DNA of 14,916 bases. It comes from CAZUNB01 sp964622235. GTDB taxonomy: Bacteria > Patescibacteriota > Saccharimonadia > Saccharimonadales > JAGPDM01. The notes under the pieces were generated by a model. It saw only the letters and a list, made by a program, of their open reading frames with translations. It had not been told where the DNA came from and did no database searches. Of this stretch, positions 7,214-14,231 are shown in pieces. A program made the translations under genes and the position numbers. The stretch lies in assembly GCA_964622235.1 (NCBI GenBank), contig CAZUNB010000029.1, positions 1-14,916 on the forward strand. Direction: 5' to 3'. How positions within the stretch are numbered: position 1 is the first letter of the stretch; each line of letters begins with the position of its first letter.

Positions 7214-8346
7214 ACTAGATATGGTAACAGTAGTTGCGCGATTCGATAAGAGGCGTCTCGTGGGAAAATTTTGCTCAACGAATCGTGTAGCTGTTTCTGT
7301 CGCGGCCGGTCATCGTAAAGCCCAGTTACAGCAGATACGAATAAACTAGGATTATCAGCAGCTGCAATCTCGTCAACGACAATTGCAGCGTTACGTTTTT
7401 CCAATAATTTAGAATTTTCAACCTGATCATACAAAAAGCTATTTGGTACAACAATGCAGGCGCTGCCAGCCACAGCAATTTCAGCAATGCTAGTCGATCC
7501 TCCACGCACAACAACAATCGCTGCTTTTTTCAAATATACCGCGTAATCATCAGTCACAAATGGCACTACTTTGTAACCAGGTTTCGATTGAAACTTATCA
7601 AGATTATCAGCGCCAACCACATGAACAATATCAAATATTTCCGCTAGATCACTTCTTGTTTCAACAATAATTTGATTAAGCCGTTGAGCCCCTAGGCTTC
7701 CTCCAGTGATAAAAAGCAACGGTTTGAGCTTCGTATCTATTTGTACGCTAGACTCATCACTAGTATGCTCCAACGCTTGAAAAAACGCAGCTCTTATCGG
7801 AATACCGACATGGAAAACACTATCTTGTTTTTTGCTAAAACTACTAATTGGAAAACCAGTGGGTATATAAGTTGCAAAAGGTGCAATCAGACGATTAGTG
7901 ATCCCGGGAACGGTATCAGAATCGTGCAGTACAAACGGAATTCGTAGTAGGCCACAGGCTAAACCAACTGGCAGCCCAACGAAACCACCCTTGTTAAAGC
8001 AAACATTTGGCCGCGAGCGTATCAATATACCAACTGTCTGAATGAAGCCAAAAATGACTAGAAATAAATCCAACACATTCTTAAAAATAACGTGAAAATT
8101 CTTGAAGTAGCGCCACCACTCCCATCCCTTGTAGCGTCGAAACTTTCCTGCAAAAATATAATGAAGTTTGACTCTATCGTTGGTAAACTGCGAGACGAAG
8201 CTATCGCCTCTCGGTGCTATCCAGCTAATTTGAAGCTTTTGCTGCTCAATCTGCAAGACTTCAAGCACTGCTAGTACTGGCGTGACGTGTCCGCCACTAC
8301 CGCCACCGACCAATAACACGTGAGGTTGCTTTACATTTTTTTTCAC
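7210..8346 (-). CDS. murG: UDP-N-acetylglucosamine--lipid I GlcNAc transferase MurG
   Basis: A 378-aa peripheral-membrane GT28 glycosyltransferase that turns lipid I into lipid II on the inner membrane face. Motifs seen: the N-terminal loop GGGSGGH (residues 14-20), FNKGGFVGLP (117-126), HDSDTVPG (141-148, in place of the common HEQNAVPG), GGSLGA in the C-domain nucleotide site (215-220), RGGSTSIAEI (281-290) and DQVENSKLL (307-315). The length fits the family. The frame stays open to 8496, but that part lies inside ftsW. GTG at 8346, 4 nt after the ftsW stop, puts the GGGSGGH loop at the expected distance from the start. No strong ribosome site is seen, so coupling to ftsW translation is likely. 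The stop overlaps the ftsQ start. Confidence 0.9.
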   Translation of the reverse strand: MKKNVKQPHVLLVGGGSGGHVTPVLAVLEVLQIEQQKLQISWIAPRGDSFVSQFTNDRVKLHYIFAGKFRRYKGWEWWRYFKNFHVIFKNVLDLFLVIFGFIQTVGILIRSRPNVCFNKGGFVGLPVGLACGLLRIPFVLHDSDTVPGITNRLIAPFATYIPTGFPISSFSKKQDSVFHVGIPIRAAFFQALEHTSDESSVQIDTKLKPLLFITGGSLGAQRLNQIIVETRSDLAEIFDIVHVVGADNLDKFQSKPGYKVVPFVTDDYAVYLKKAAIVVVRGGSTSIAEIAVAGSACIVVPNSFLYDQVENSKLLEKRNAAIVVDEIAAADNPSLFVSAVTGLYDDRPRQKQLHDSLSKIFPRDASYRIAQLLLPYLV

Positions 8347-8350
8347 AATC

Positions 8351-9667
8351 TTAGGAACTCTTTCGCATTGAAATTGAGCGTTGTGGACGAGACACGCGTC
8401 GCTGTCGAGCTGAATGCGCGCGTGGACGAATTGGTCGTGCCGCTGAGATTGAGCTGTTTTTACGAGCTTTGCCGCTTCGCGCTGATGTTGAAGCAAGGCC
8501 TGTTCTCGGCTGTCGCAGGTTACTGCGACTACCGCTCTGCCCCGCTGAGACAGTTACTGGTTCGTGTTCAGTGTAGCGGGAGAGCTGAAAGACAAGACCC
8601 ATAGCAAACATAATGAATACCAAGCTAGTACCACCATAACTGAGAAATGGCAAGGTTATACCTTTCAGTGGTAATAGTGATAACATAGCACCAATATTGA
8701 GAACAATATGGCTACCAAGCCAAATCATTACACCCATGCTAATCAAACGCTTCGACTGATCGCCACTTCGGCGAGCAATGAAATAAATTCGATGCAATAG
8801 GATGCCAAAAATTAGCAGCAGCACAACTGAACCAACCAAACCAAATTTCTCCGCCCATACAGCAAAAATCGAATCGTTAGCTGCTTCTGGCAAATAGCCG
8901 TAGACTTGGACGCTTCGACCAAGTCCGAGACCTGTCCATCCACCCGAACCAATCGCAATGAGTGCCTGATGAATATGATAGCCGGCACCTTGTACGTCTG
9001 ACGTTGGATCGAGGAAGGTCAGGAACCGAGCTATACGATGCGGGAATAAAACAATAAATAGTATCCCAAATGATATAACCGACAAACCAAGAGCCAACAT
9101 TTGCTTCATTGGTACGTTACTTAAGAAGATAAGTCCGAGGAAAATCGCTGCAATTACTATCATGGTACCAAGATCACGTTGCAAGACTGCCACTAAAATT
9201 CCAATCAGCCCTAATAGAATTCCGAGAGGAAGCATCGTCTGACGATAATCAGCGATCTCTTTTTCATTTTTTGAGCTAAGAAAATACCCAAGATAGATAA
9301 TACTTGTTAGTTTAAGTAGTTCGGACGGCTGAAAAGTAGTGAAACCTAGGTTAATCCAGCGGGTAGCACCCTTGACCTCAACTCCCAGCCCAGGGATGAA
9401 CACTGCCAAATTAGCAATTAACGTTATTACCAAGATAAAAGGCAGAAATTTCTTTACGGACTTTATCGGAATTTTAGCTGCGGCAGCAAAAGCTCCCAGG
9501 CTAATGATAATATTAACCAGTTGCTTAATCACGTAAAAACGCTCAGACACGCCGCTTCCCTGCCGATTGGCTAGCACCGGACTGATCGAATAAATAATTA
9601 GCAAACCAAGTAATAATAGTAAACCGATAATGATTAACAGATTATAGTCAGGTTTATGTCGCCGCAT
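8351..9667 (-). CDS. ftsW: Septal peptidoglycan polymerase FtsW (SEDS family)
   Basis: A 438-aa SEDS-family membrane glycosyltransferase that polymerises lipid II at the septum with its PBP partner. Seen: about ten hydrophobic segments, GATRWINLG (100-108), QPSELLKL (113-120), the extracytoplasmic LPEAANDSIFAVWAEKFG (259-276) with Asp265 at the place of the essential aspartate, and ITLPFLSYGGTSL (337-349). After about residue 370 comes a 68-residue Arg/Ser-rich tail with about 17 basic and no acidic residues, predicted to be cytoplasmic and disordered. The ATG at 9667 shares one base with the mraY stop (TGATG), and the following MRRHKPDY fits a short cytoplasmic N-terminus. The frame is open to 9763, but an upstream start would overlap mraY by nearly 100 nt. 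RodA is the main alternative, but the dcw position favours FtsW. Confidence 0.9.
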   Translation of the reverse strand: MRRHKPDYNLLIIIGLLLLLGLLIIYSISPVLANRQGSGVSERFYVIKQLVNIIISLGAFAAAAKIPIKSVKKFLPFILVITLIANLAVFIPGLGVEVKGATRWINLGFTTFQPSELLKLTSIIYLGYFLSSKNEKEIADYRQTMLPLGILLGLIGILVAVLQRDLGTMIVIAAIFLGLIFLSNVPMKQMLALGLSVISFGILFIVLFPHRIARFLTFLDPTSDVQGAGYHIHQALIAIGSGGWTGLGLGRSVQVYGYLPEAANDSIFAVWAEKFGLVGSVVLLLIFGILLHRIYFIARRSGDQSKRLISMGVMIWLGSHIVLNIGAMLSLLPLKGITLPFLSYGGTSLVFIMFAMGLVFQLSRYTEHEPVTVSAGQSGSRSNLRQPRTGLASTSARSGKARKNSSISAARPIRPRAHSARQRRVSRPQRSISMRKSS

Positions 9668-10707
9668 CAGATGTGTCCACCAAATAATGCTAACAATATA
9701 CCCAACGTACCTGATAATTGCCCAATCAACCAAAATCGCATAGTTACTTTTGGCTCTGGCCAACCAATAGCTTCAAAATGATGATGAATTGGCGCTGATC
9801 TAAAGATTTTCTTTTTAAAGACTTTTTTACTAAAAATCTGCAGTCCGCTACTACCAGTTTCAACTACAAACACGAATCCGATGATTGGCAGTAACATCAT
9901 GGTATCGGTTAACATAGCCACGACACCGAGTGCCGTACCGAAAGCAAATGAGCCTACATCACCCATAAAGAAACGAGCTGGAAAGATATTGAACCAAGTA
10001 TAACTAATTAAAGCGCCAACCATGGTCAAACAGAACCCCGCTATACCATAGTTGTGTTGCAAAAACGCGATTATTGCATAGGCAGTAAAAGCATTTACCA
10101 ATAAACCGCCGGCTAAACCATCGAGCCCATCGCTGATATTAACAGCGTTAGCGGTAGCGACTACCACAAAGGCGAAGACAAGCACGAACCAAATACCTAA
10201 CTCAAACCGTGGTTCTACGAAAGGGATAGATATAGCGGTATAATAGCCAAGCTTGAAATAAGAATACAGTCCTCCGGCTAATGCTACAGAACTAATTAAT
10301 AAGAATTTTATTCGAGCCGATAGTCCTTGCGTTCTTGTTTTTATCTCAAGAATATTTATCGTATCATCAAGCAATCCAACTAAGCCAGCGCCAACGGTGG
10401 CAGCTAGCGGTAGCCATGTTTGGTTACGGTCGAAGTTAAACAGTAATGTTATCAATGTAACGGTTACGAGTGCAATCAGACCAGCCATTGTCGGAATGTG
10501 TCGCTCATGCTTTTTGGCGTGTAAGCTCTTATAGACAGATGCCGACTCTCCGGTCGTAGAATTGCTACGAGGCCGCTTCCAAAGCTGATATTTAAAAGCA
10601 AATTTAGTGTATAACGGCGTTAATAATGTTGCCAAGAAGACACCTGCCAAACCAAGCAATAGTGCTATTACTAATTTTTCTTCTACGATGATTGTTTGAT
10701 CAAGCAT
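9667..10707 (-). CDS. mraY: Phospho-N-acetylmuramoyl-pentapeptide transferase MraY
   Basis: A 346-aa polytopic membrane enzyme that transfers phospho-MurNAc-pentapeptide from UDP to undecaprenyl phosphate, forming lipid I. All signature sites are present: HERHIPTMAG (67-76), the Mg2+-related Asp pair in GLLDD (111-115), NISDGLDGLAGG (190-201), FFMGDVGSFAFG (246-257) and the cytoplasmic HHHFE (308-312). Length and about ten membrane helices fit the family. The start lies 2 nt after the ftsI stop, and its ribosome site GGGAG sits inside the ftsI end. The stop overlaps the ftsW start by one base. murF and murD, which flank mraY in most dcw clusters, are missing, so mraY sits directly between ftsI and ftsW. 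Confidence 0.95.
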   Translation of the reverse strand: MLDQTIIVEEKLVIALLLGLAGVFLATLLTPLYTKFAFKYQLWKRPRSNSTTGESASVYKSLHAKKHERHIPTMAGLIALVTVTLITLLFNFDRNQTWLPLAATVGAGLVGLLDDTINILEIKTRTQGLSARIKFLLISSVALAGGLYSYFKLGYYTAISIPFVEPRFELGIWFVLVFAFVVVATANAVNISDGLDGLAGGLLVNAFTAYAIIAFLQHNYGIAGFCLTMVGALISYTWFNIFPARFFMGDVGSFAFGTALGVVAMLTDTMMLLPIIGFVFVVETGSSGLQIFSKKVFKKKIFRSAPIHHHFEAIGWPEPKVTMRFWLIGQLSGTLGILLALFGGHI

Positions 10708-10709
10708 TT

Positions 10710-12473
10710 TTATTCTCCCGGCTGCAGTCCATAGTAATCAATTAACCAATTGTTGATATCCGCAAATAGTGGTCCTGCGGCGTCGGGGCCAGCATAGCCT
10801 TCTATTCGAGGGTTTTCTACCCGAACCATTATGACATATTTAGGATCATTTATCCCAGAAAAGCCAATCATACTGCCATTGTATTTACCCTTGTAATAGC
10901 CACCGCTAGGATTAGCGATTTCGGCCGTTCCAGTTTTTGCGCCGATCTTAAAACCTTCACGGCGAGCATGGTAGCCGCTTCCCTTCTCGGTCACTGTTAA
11001 CATCATAGTCTTTATTTCGTCGCTGGTTTTTTTGCTAACAACGTTTGATTGTAAAATTTTTGGAATCTGCTTTTTCTTTTTGCCGTGTGTGTCGGTGACA
11101 GTATCAACTAACGTTGGCTGGTATAACGTACCACCGTTGATTAATGCCGCTGTTGAGCTTGCAACCTGCAGCATGCTAGTGCTAATCCCTTGTCCAAACG
11201 TCATGTTTGCATAACGAATGTCGCTGGAGCCTTTAGCAGGTGCTAGATATCCCTTGGTTTCACCAGTTTGCTCGACGCCGCGTAGCTGCCCAAAATGATA
11301 CTTATTAGCAAAGTCTTCATACAGTTTTTGTTTTGCTCTGGCATTGATATTACCGCCGCCTAGTTGTTCTAGAACGTGTATCGCACCAGTGTTAGCGCTA
11401 TTTGTAATGACTTCTGTCATGCTTAAGTTTTGTTTTTTAGGATTCTTACCAGCGTTACATACTTTGTAAGTATCGATAGTTACACACCAGCTGTCAAAAT
11501 ATTCGTGTTCTGGTGTAATTGCTCCTGACTCTAAGCCCGTTGCCATCGAGAATACCTTAATAACCGACCCTGGCTCGTAAGCGCTAGTGACAACACTGTT
11601 CTGAAACAAACGATCATTTTGAACTTGTTTATATTTACTCGGATCAAATGTTGGCGCATTCGCCATCGCTAAAATGTGACCGTTATGTACATCGACAACT
11701 ACAGCACTGGCAGAATCGGCGTTATTGCGCTGGACAGCTCGTATAAGTGCTGATTCAACCTGTGCCTGAATCGGACGATCAAGGCTCAATAAGACGTCTT
11801 TACCGTTGGCGGCTGGCTGGCTGACGTTATTTTCGGTAGCAATCGGTACTCCGCGTACATCGGTCGCTCCGCTCAACTTACCAGCAGTACCAGCTAATTC
11901 TTTATTCAGTATTTGCTCAATACCGTATTGCCCATCACCATTTTGATTAACAAACCCAACAGTTTGCGCGGCTAGCGTGCCTTCAGGATAAACTCGTCGG
12001 GTGTCTTTAATCGCTCCGATACCTTTTAGCTGCTTGTCTTCGATTGCTTTTTTCTCAGTAAGGCTAACGTTTTGCTGCAGAACTTCGTAACGAGATGATT
12101 TTTTAGCTAATTTCTTGGCAATATCGTCGTTTGGGTTCTCTAGAACAGTGTGTAACTGCCTGAGCGTTTCTTGAGTACCGTCTCCAACATATTGTGGATC
12201 TGCATATATCGTATAAACTGGCTCATTTAATACTAGGGGTGCCGGGCCATTATTACCATCATTTAGGTAAATTTCACCACGACTAGCAGGTATTGAGAAC
12301 TTTTTCAGCTGTTCTTGGTCGGCCAACGCCCGATAGTCATCCGCTTTAATCGCTTGAATTGTAAAAAGCCGTGCCGAAAATATTAGTCCAATAACAACAA
12401 AAAAGCCCATAACTACTTGGGCTCTATCGATGTGCCAACGAGTTTTATGAGGACTCTGACTACTTCGTGGCAT
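10710..12473 (-). CDS. ftsI: Septal transpeptidase, class B penicillin-binding protein (FtsI/PBP2 type)
   Basis: A 587-aa bitopic D,D-transpeptidase that cross-links septal peptidoglycan together with FtsW. It has a short basic cytoplasmic N-terminus, a membrane anchor at about 19-36 (QVVMGFFVVIGLIFSARL) and a dimerisation/pedestal domain at about 55-215 (SRGEIYLNDG, TRRVYPEGTLAAQTVGF, YGIEQ). The transpeptidase domain carries all three active-site motifs: SVIK with catalytic Ser303, SAN (359-361) and KTG (513-515). No C-terminal PASTA domain is present. The start is well supported by AAAGGAG (12479-12485), 5 nt before the ATG and 26 nt after the ftsL stop. Cys330 and Cys339 in the insert after the active serine could form a disulfide (inference). 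Confidence 0.93.
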   Translation of the reverse strand: MPRSSQSPHKTRWHIDRAQVVMGFFVVIGLIFSARLFTIQAIKADDYRALADQEQLKKFSIPASRGEIYLNDGNNGPAPLVLNEPVYTIYADPQYVGDGTQETLRQLHTVLENPNDDIAKKLAKKSSRYEVLQQNVSLTEKKAIEDKQLKGIGAIKDTRRVYPEGTLAAQTVGFVNQNGDGQYGIEQILNKELAGTAGKLSGATDVRGVPIATENNVSQPAANGKDVLLSLDRPIQAQVESALIRAVQRNNADSASAVVVDVHNGHILAMANAPTFDPSKYKQVQNDRLFQNSVVTSAYEPGSVIKVFSMATGLESGAITPEHEYFDSWCVTIDTYKVCNAGKNPKKQNLSMTEVITNSANTGAIHVLEQLGGGNINARAKQKLYEDFANKYHFGQLRGVEQTGETKGYLAPAKGSSDIRYANMTFGQGISTSMLQVASSTAALINGGTLYQPTLVDTVTDTHGKKKKQIPKILQSNVVSKKTSDEIKTMMLTVTEKGSGYHARREGFKIGAKTGTAEIANPSGGYYKGKYNGSMIGFSGINDPKYVIMVRVENPRIEGYAGPDAAGPLFADINNWLIDYYGLQPGE

Positions 12474-12478
12474 TGGTA

Positions 12479-12485
12479 CTCCTTT
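12479..12485 (-). promoter_or_regulatory. Strong ribosome-binding site of ftsI
   Basis: AAAGGAG on the minus strand, 5 nt before the ATG at 12473. It is nearly a full anti-16S match and fixes the ftsI start. Confidence 0.7.
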
Positions 12486-12499
12486 AATTGTATTGTTTT

Positions 12500-12838
12500 C
12501 TACCGAGCGTAGCTGACGTCACCTTGGTTGGTTAATGTCTTAGCAACGGCGCTCTGCTCTATGCGCTCGATTGATTTAAGTCGAGCAGCCTGTACAGCTA
12601 GCGACTGATTTTCTTGACGCATTTCATCACGGGTATTTTCTAATTCGCTGATTTGATAGCTATAGCTGCTAGTTTTTGTAATCTGTGTTAAATACAAAAG
12701 ACCAAACATACCAACAATCATCACCAACAAAAGTGTCTTCGTAATTGGTCCGAAACCATCCGTAGTCGAACGATGTCGTACCGTATTTGTATTACGCTGA
12801 AACGCCTGCCGGTCATAGGCGATTGATGTTTGTGCCAT
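12500..12838 (-). CDS. ftsL: FtsL/DivIC-like septum protein
   Basis: A 112-aa small bitopic protein: a basic cytoplasmic N-terminus (1-31), one membrane helix at about 32-51 (ITKTLLLVMIVGMFGLLYLT) and an extracytoplasmic coiled coil at about 58-92 (YQISELENTRDEMRQENQSLAVQAARL). FtsL, FtsB and DivIC share this plan and form the scaffold that binds FtsQ and activates FtsW-FtsI. Sequence alone hardly separates them. The position between rsmH and ftsI, where ftsL lies in classical dcw clusters, decides for FtsL. The ribosome site AGAGGA (12844-12849) is 5 nt before the ATG. Just upstream in the transcript are a 10-bp tandem repeat and a large hairpin, which suggests that ftsL translation or the distal operon is regulated there. 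Confidence 0.75.
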   Translation of the reverse strand: MAQTSIAYDRQAFQRNTNTVRHRSTTDGFGPITKTLLLVMIVGMFGLLYLTQITKTSSYSYQISELENTRDEMRQENQSLAVQAARLKSIERIEQSAVAKTLTNQGDVSYAR

Positions 12839-12860
12839 AATCTTCCTCTTATTTTCTATG

Positions 12861-12890
12861 TTTATTTGTGTTTATTTGTGATTATTTGTG
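12861..12890 (-). repeat. Three 10-bp tandem repeats upstream of ftsL
   Basis: Reading the minus strand, the units are CACAAATAAT, CACAAATAAA and CACAAATAAA, directly adjacent with an exact 10-bp period. They lie between the large hairpin (12894-12941) and the ftsL ribosome site. The A-rich units should be unstructured in RNA. A spacing of one helical turn would also suit a DNA-binding protein. Confidence 0.75.
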
Positions 12891-12893
12891 ATT

Positions 12894-12941
12894 TTTTAGG
12901 GGTGTAGCGCGCTATTTTTGCGCGCTACACTGAACCTAAAA
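12894..12941 (-). promoter_or_regulatory. Large hairpin between rsmH and ftsL
   Basis: The inner stem is an 11-bp perfect inverted repeat (GTGTAGCGCGC at 12902-12912 with its complement at 12920-12930) around a 7-nt loop. An outer 7-bp stem (TTTTAGG 12894-12900 with CCTAAAA 12935-12941) is separated from it by a small asymmetric internal loop, giving 18 bp in all. In the dcw reading direction no T-run follows, so it is not a standard intrinsic terminator. RNA processing, protection of the downstream mRNA, attenuation or a protein operator are possible. Confidence 0.7.
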
Positions 12942-12949
12942 CCACGACT

Positions 12950-13012
12950 TTATTGTTCTACTCGAACTGGTACGTGGTACGTTCGAGAGCTAGCTTTTAC
13001 CTCAATTGGCAT
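12950..13012 (-). CDS. 20-codon small ORF with strong ribosome site between rsmH and ftsL
   Basis: ATG at 13012 and TAA at 12950-12952 enclose 20 codons: MPIEVKASSR, then TYHVPVRVEQ. The ribosome site AAGGAG (13019-13024) is 6 nt before the ATG and is one of the two best in the window. This is the main evidence for translation. The ORF lies 37 nt after the rsmH stop and before the large hairpin. It contains an inverted repeat (CTCGAAC 12961-12967 with GTTCGAG 12981-12987, plus an inner GTAC pair), so ribosome movement would disrupt RNA structure. A regulatory leader peptide or a tiny protein is inferred. I do not recognise the sequence. It could also be a decayed gene start. Confidence 0.45.
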   Translation of the reverse strand: MPIEVKASSRTYHVPVRVEQ

Positions 13013-13029
13013 TGCCTTCTCCTTTTCCA

Positions 13030-13046
13030 CCTCGCATTGTGCGAAG
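13030..13046 (-). promoter_or_regulatory. Small hairpin between the rsmH stop and the small-ORF ribosome site
   Basis: CTTCGCA and TGCGAGG (minus strand; plus positions 13040-13046 and 13030-13036) pair over 7 bp with one G-T pair and loop CAA. It starts a few bases after the rsmH stop and ends 5 nt before AAGGAG of the 20-codon ORF. It is too weak and has no T-run for termination, so a translational effect on the small ORF is more likely. Confidence 0.35.
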
Positions 13047-13049
13047 CTT

Positions 13050-13928
13050 TTATTTTTGTTTCGCTGCGGCTCGTAACTTAGCGCTACGGGCACGCGGATT
13101 AAAATCTTCGTGTTCGCCCGAGATTGGTTTTTTGTTCGTAAGTATAAAACCGTCCATGATAGCTAGTTCTCGAAATCGGTCTTTGACCATTCGATCTTCG
13201 CTACTATGAAAGCTAATACAAGCGACTCTTCCACCTGGCTTGAGCAATTGTGGTAGCTTCACAAGAAATTGTGAAATTTGCTCAAGTTCATCATTGGTGG
13301 CAATCCTCAGGGCTTGGAATGTCCGTGCCATCGTTTTATTAAGTTGATGGGGTGGGACTATCTCCTCGATCAGTTCTCGTGTTTCTTGGGTGGTGGTTGG
13401 GAGTTTACGTTTCAAGCTCGCGGCTATTTTTTTAGCACGTGGCTCTTCTCCAAACCGACGAAGAATTTTGGTTAATTCTTCAGCCGATGTTCGTACGATT
13501 AACTCAGCAGCAGTTTCACCTGTTTGCTGATTCATACGCATATCTAGCGGCCCATCCAAACGATAACTAAATCCTCTTGGAGCCTTGTCAAGGTGCGGTG
13601 AACTAACGCCAAAATCGGCGAGAATCACATCGAATTGCTGCTTTTCAGCTACAAATTTCTTTGTTGCTGACGCAAAGCTGTCGTGCACAACGATTACATT
13701 TTTATTGTGCTCAAAAACGTTTTGCAAGGTCTCAATAGCTTCTGGGTCGCGATCAACTAATGTTATGCTTCCCTGTTCGCCGAGATCTGCAATTATTTCC
13801 TGTGCATGCCCGCCGTAACCTGCGGTTATATCCAAATAGGACTCACCCGGTTGCGGCGACAATACACTCACGACAGCTTCGAGCAGTACCGGTTGGTGAA
13901 TTGGTGTTTGTTTTTGTTTTATTCGCAT
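13050..13928 (-). CDS. rsmH: 16S rRNA (cytosine1402-N4)-methyltransferase RsmH (MraW)
   Basis: About 292 aa; it methylates N4 of C1402 in the decoding centre of 16S rRNA using SAM. Seen, counted from the ATG at 13928: HQPVLLEAV near the N-terminus, the SAM-binding loop YLDITAGYGGHAQEI (about 31-45; the usual form is D.T.G.GGH), DRDPEA (59-64), ADFGVSSPHLD (104-114), GFSYRLDGPLDMRMN (119-133), PGGR...SFHSSEDR (231-246) and the closing PRARSAKLR. Length is slightly below the usual 300-315. The frame can also start at GTG 13934 or GTG 13931. None of the three has a clear ribosome site, and I chose the ATG. The N-terminus includes a Lys/Gln-rich MRIKQKQT. It precedes the 20-codon ORF and ftsL in the same direction. 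Confidence 0.92.
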   Translation of the reverse strand: MRIKQKQTPIHQPVLLEAVVSVLSPQPGESYLDITAGYGGHAQEIIADLGEQGSITLVDRDPEAIETLQNVFEHNKNVIVVHDSFASATKKFVAEKQQFDVILADFGVSSPHLDKAPRGFSYRLDGPLDMRMNQQTGETAAELIVRTSAEELTKILRRFGEEPRAKKIAASLKRKLPTTTQETRELIEEIVPPHQLNKTMARTFQALRIATNDELEQISQFLVKLPQLLKPGGRVACISFHSSEDRMVKDRFRELAIMDGFILTNKKPISGEHEDFNPRARSAKLRAAAKQK

Positions 13929-13940
13929 CACCACACATCA

Positions 13941-14111
13941 TTATTGAAAATCGCAAGAAATGCAAGAATAATTTGTGTTGATGCCAAGTATCCTGGTTTT
14001 ATATTGACTAGAGTTTTCCACTAGTTCTCTATTGGCTCTCGAAGCTTCCAACGTACCAAACCAGCAGCCAGCTGTTTGTTTTTGTGATCGTTTTTGTTTT
14101 TGTTTGCTCAT
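13941..14111 (-). CDS. Possible 56-codon small ORF between mraZ and rsmH
   Basis: ATG at 14111, stop TAA at 13941-13943, which is 7 nt before the first possible rsmH start (GTG 13934). The product begins MSKQKQKRSQKQTAG and ends in CISCDF, with no recognised family. Its Lys/Gln-rich start comes from low-complexity DNA also found in the first codons of rsmH: a 13-nt direct repeat occurs at 13905-13917 and 14073-14085. No Shine-Dalgarno is visible, and an in-frame stop lies 7 codons upstream, so it does not continue into the N gap. It may be a chance open frame in the leader of rsmH. Confidence 0.2.
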   Translation of the reverse strand: MSKQKQKRSQKQTAGCWFGTLEASRANRELVENSSQYKTRILGINTNYSCISCDFQ

Positions 14112-14142
14112 CTGCAAGTTGCAGACAAGTCATTCATGGAGG

Positions 14143-14156
14143 NNNNNNNNNNNNNN
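14143..14156. other. Assembly gap (14 N) between mraZ and rsmH
   Basis: Fourteen undetermined bases in the intergenic space, so the real mraZ-rsmH distance (297 nt as shown) and the integrity of any leader or small ORF cannot be judged. Low-complexity TTTTTG repeats lie close by (14074-14106). Confidence 0.9.
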
Positions 14157-14231
14157 CAGTTAGGTACGCTCGATGTTCGCTTTTTTGTCTTTTGTTTAAT
14201 TGTTAAGGTTCGAATCTAATAAATAAGATTA

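Noticed and set aside
13278..14024. Several plus-strand frames of 65-77 codons opposite rsmH
   Set aside because: They are antisense shadows of a strongly supported gene, with no ribosome sites or family features.
14207..14217. tRNA T-arm-like GGTTCGAATC
   Set aside because: The flanking bases do not form the 5-bp T stem, and no acceptor or anticodon arms can be built around it.
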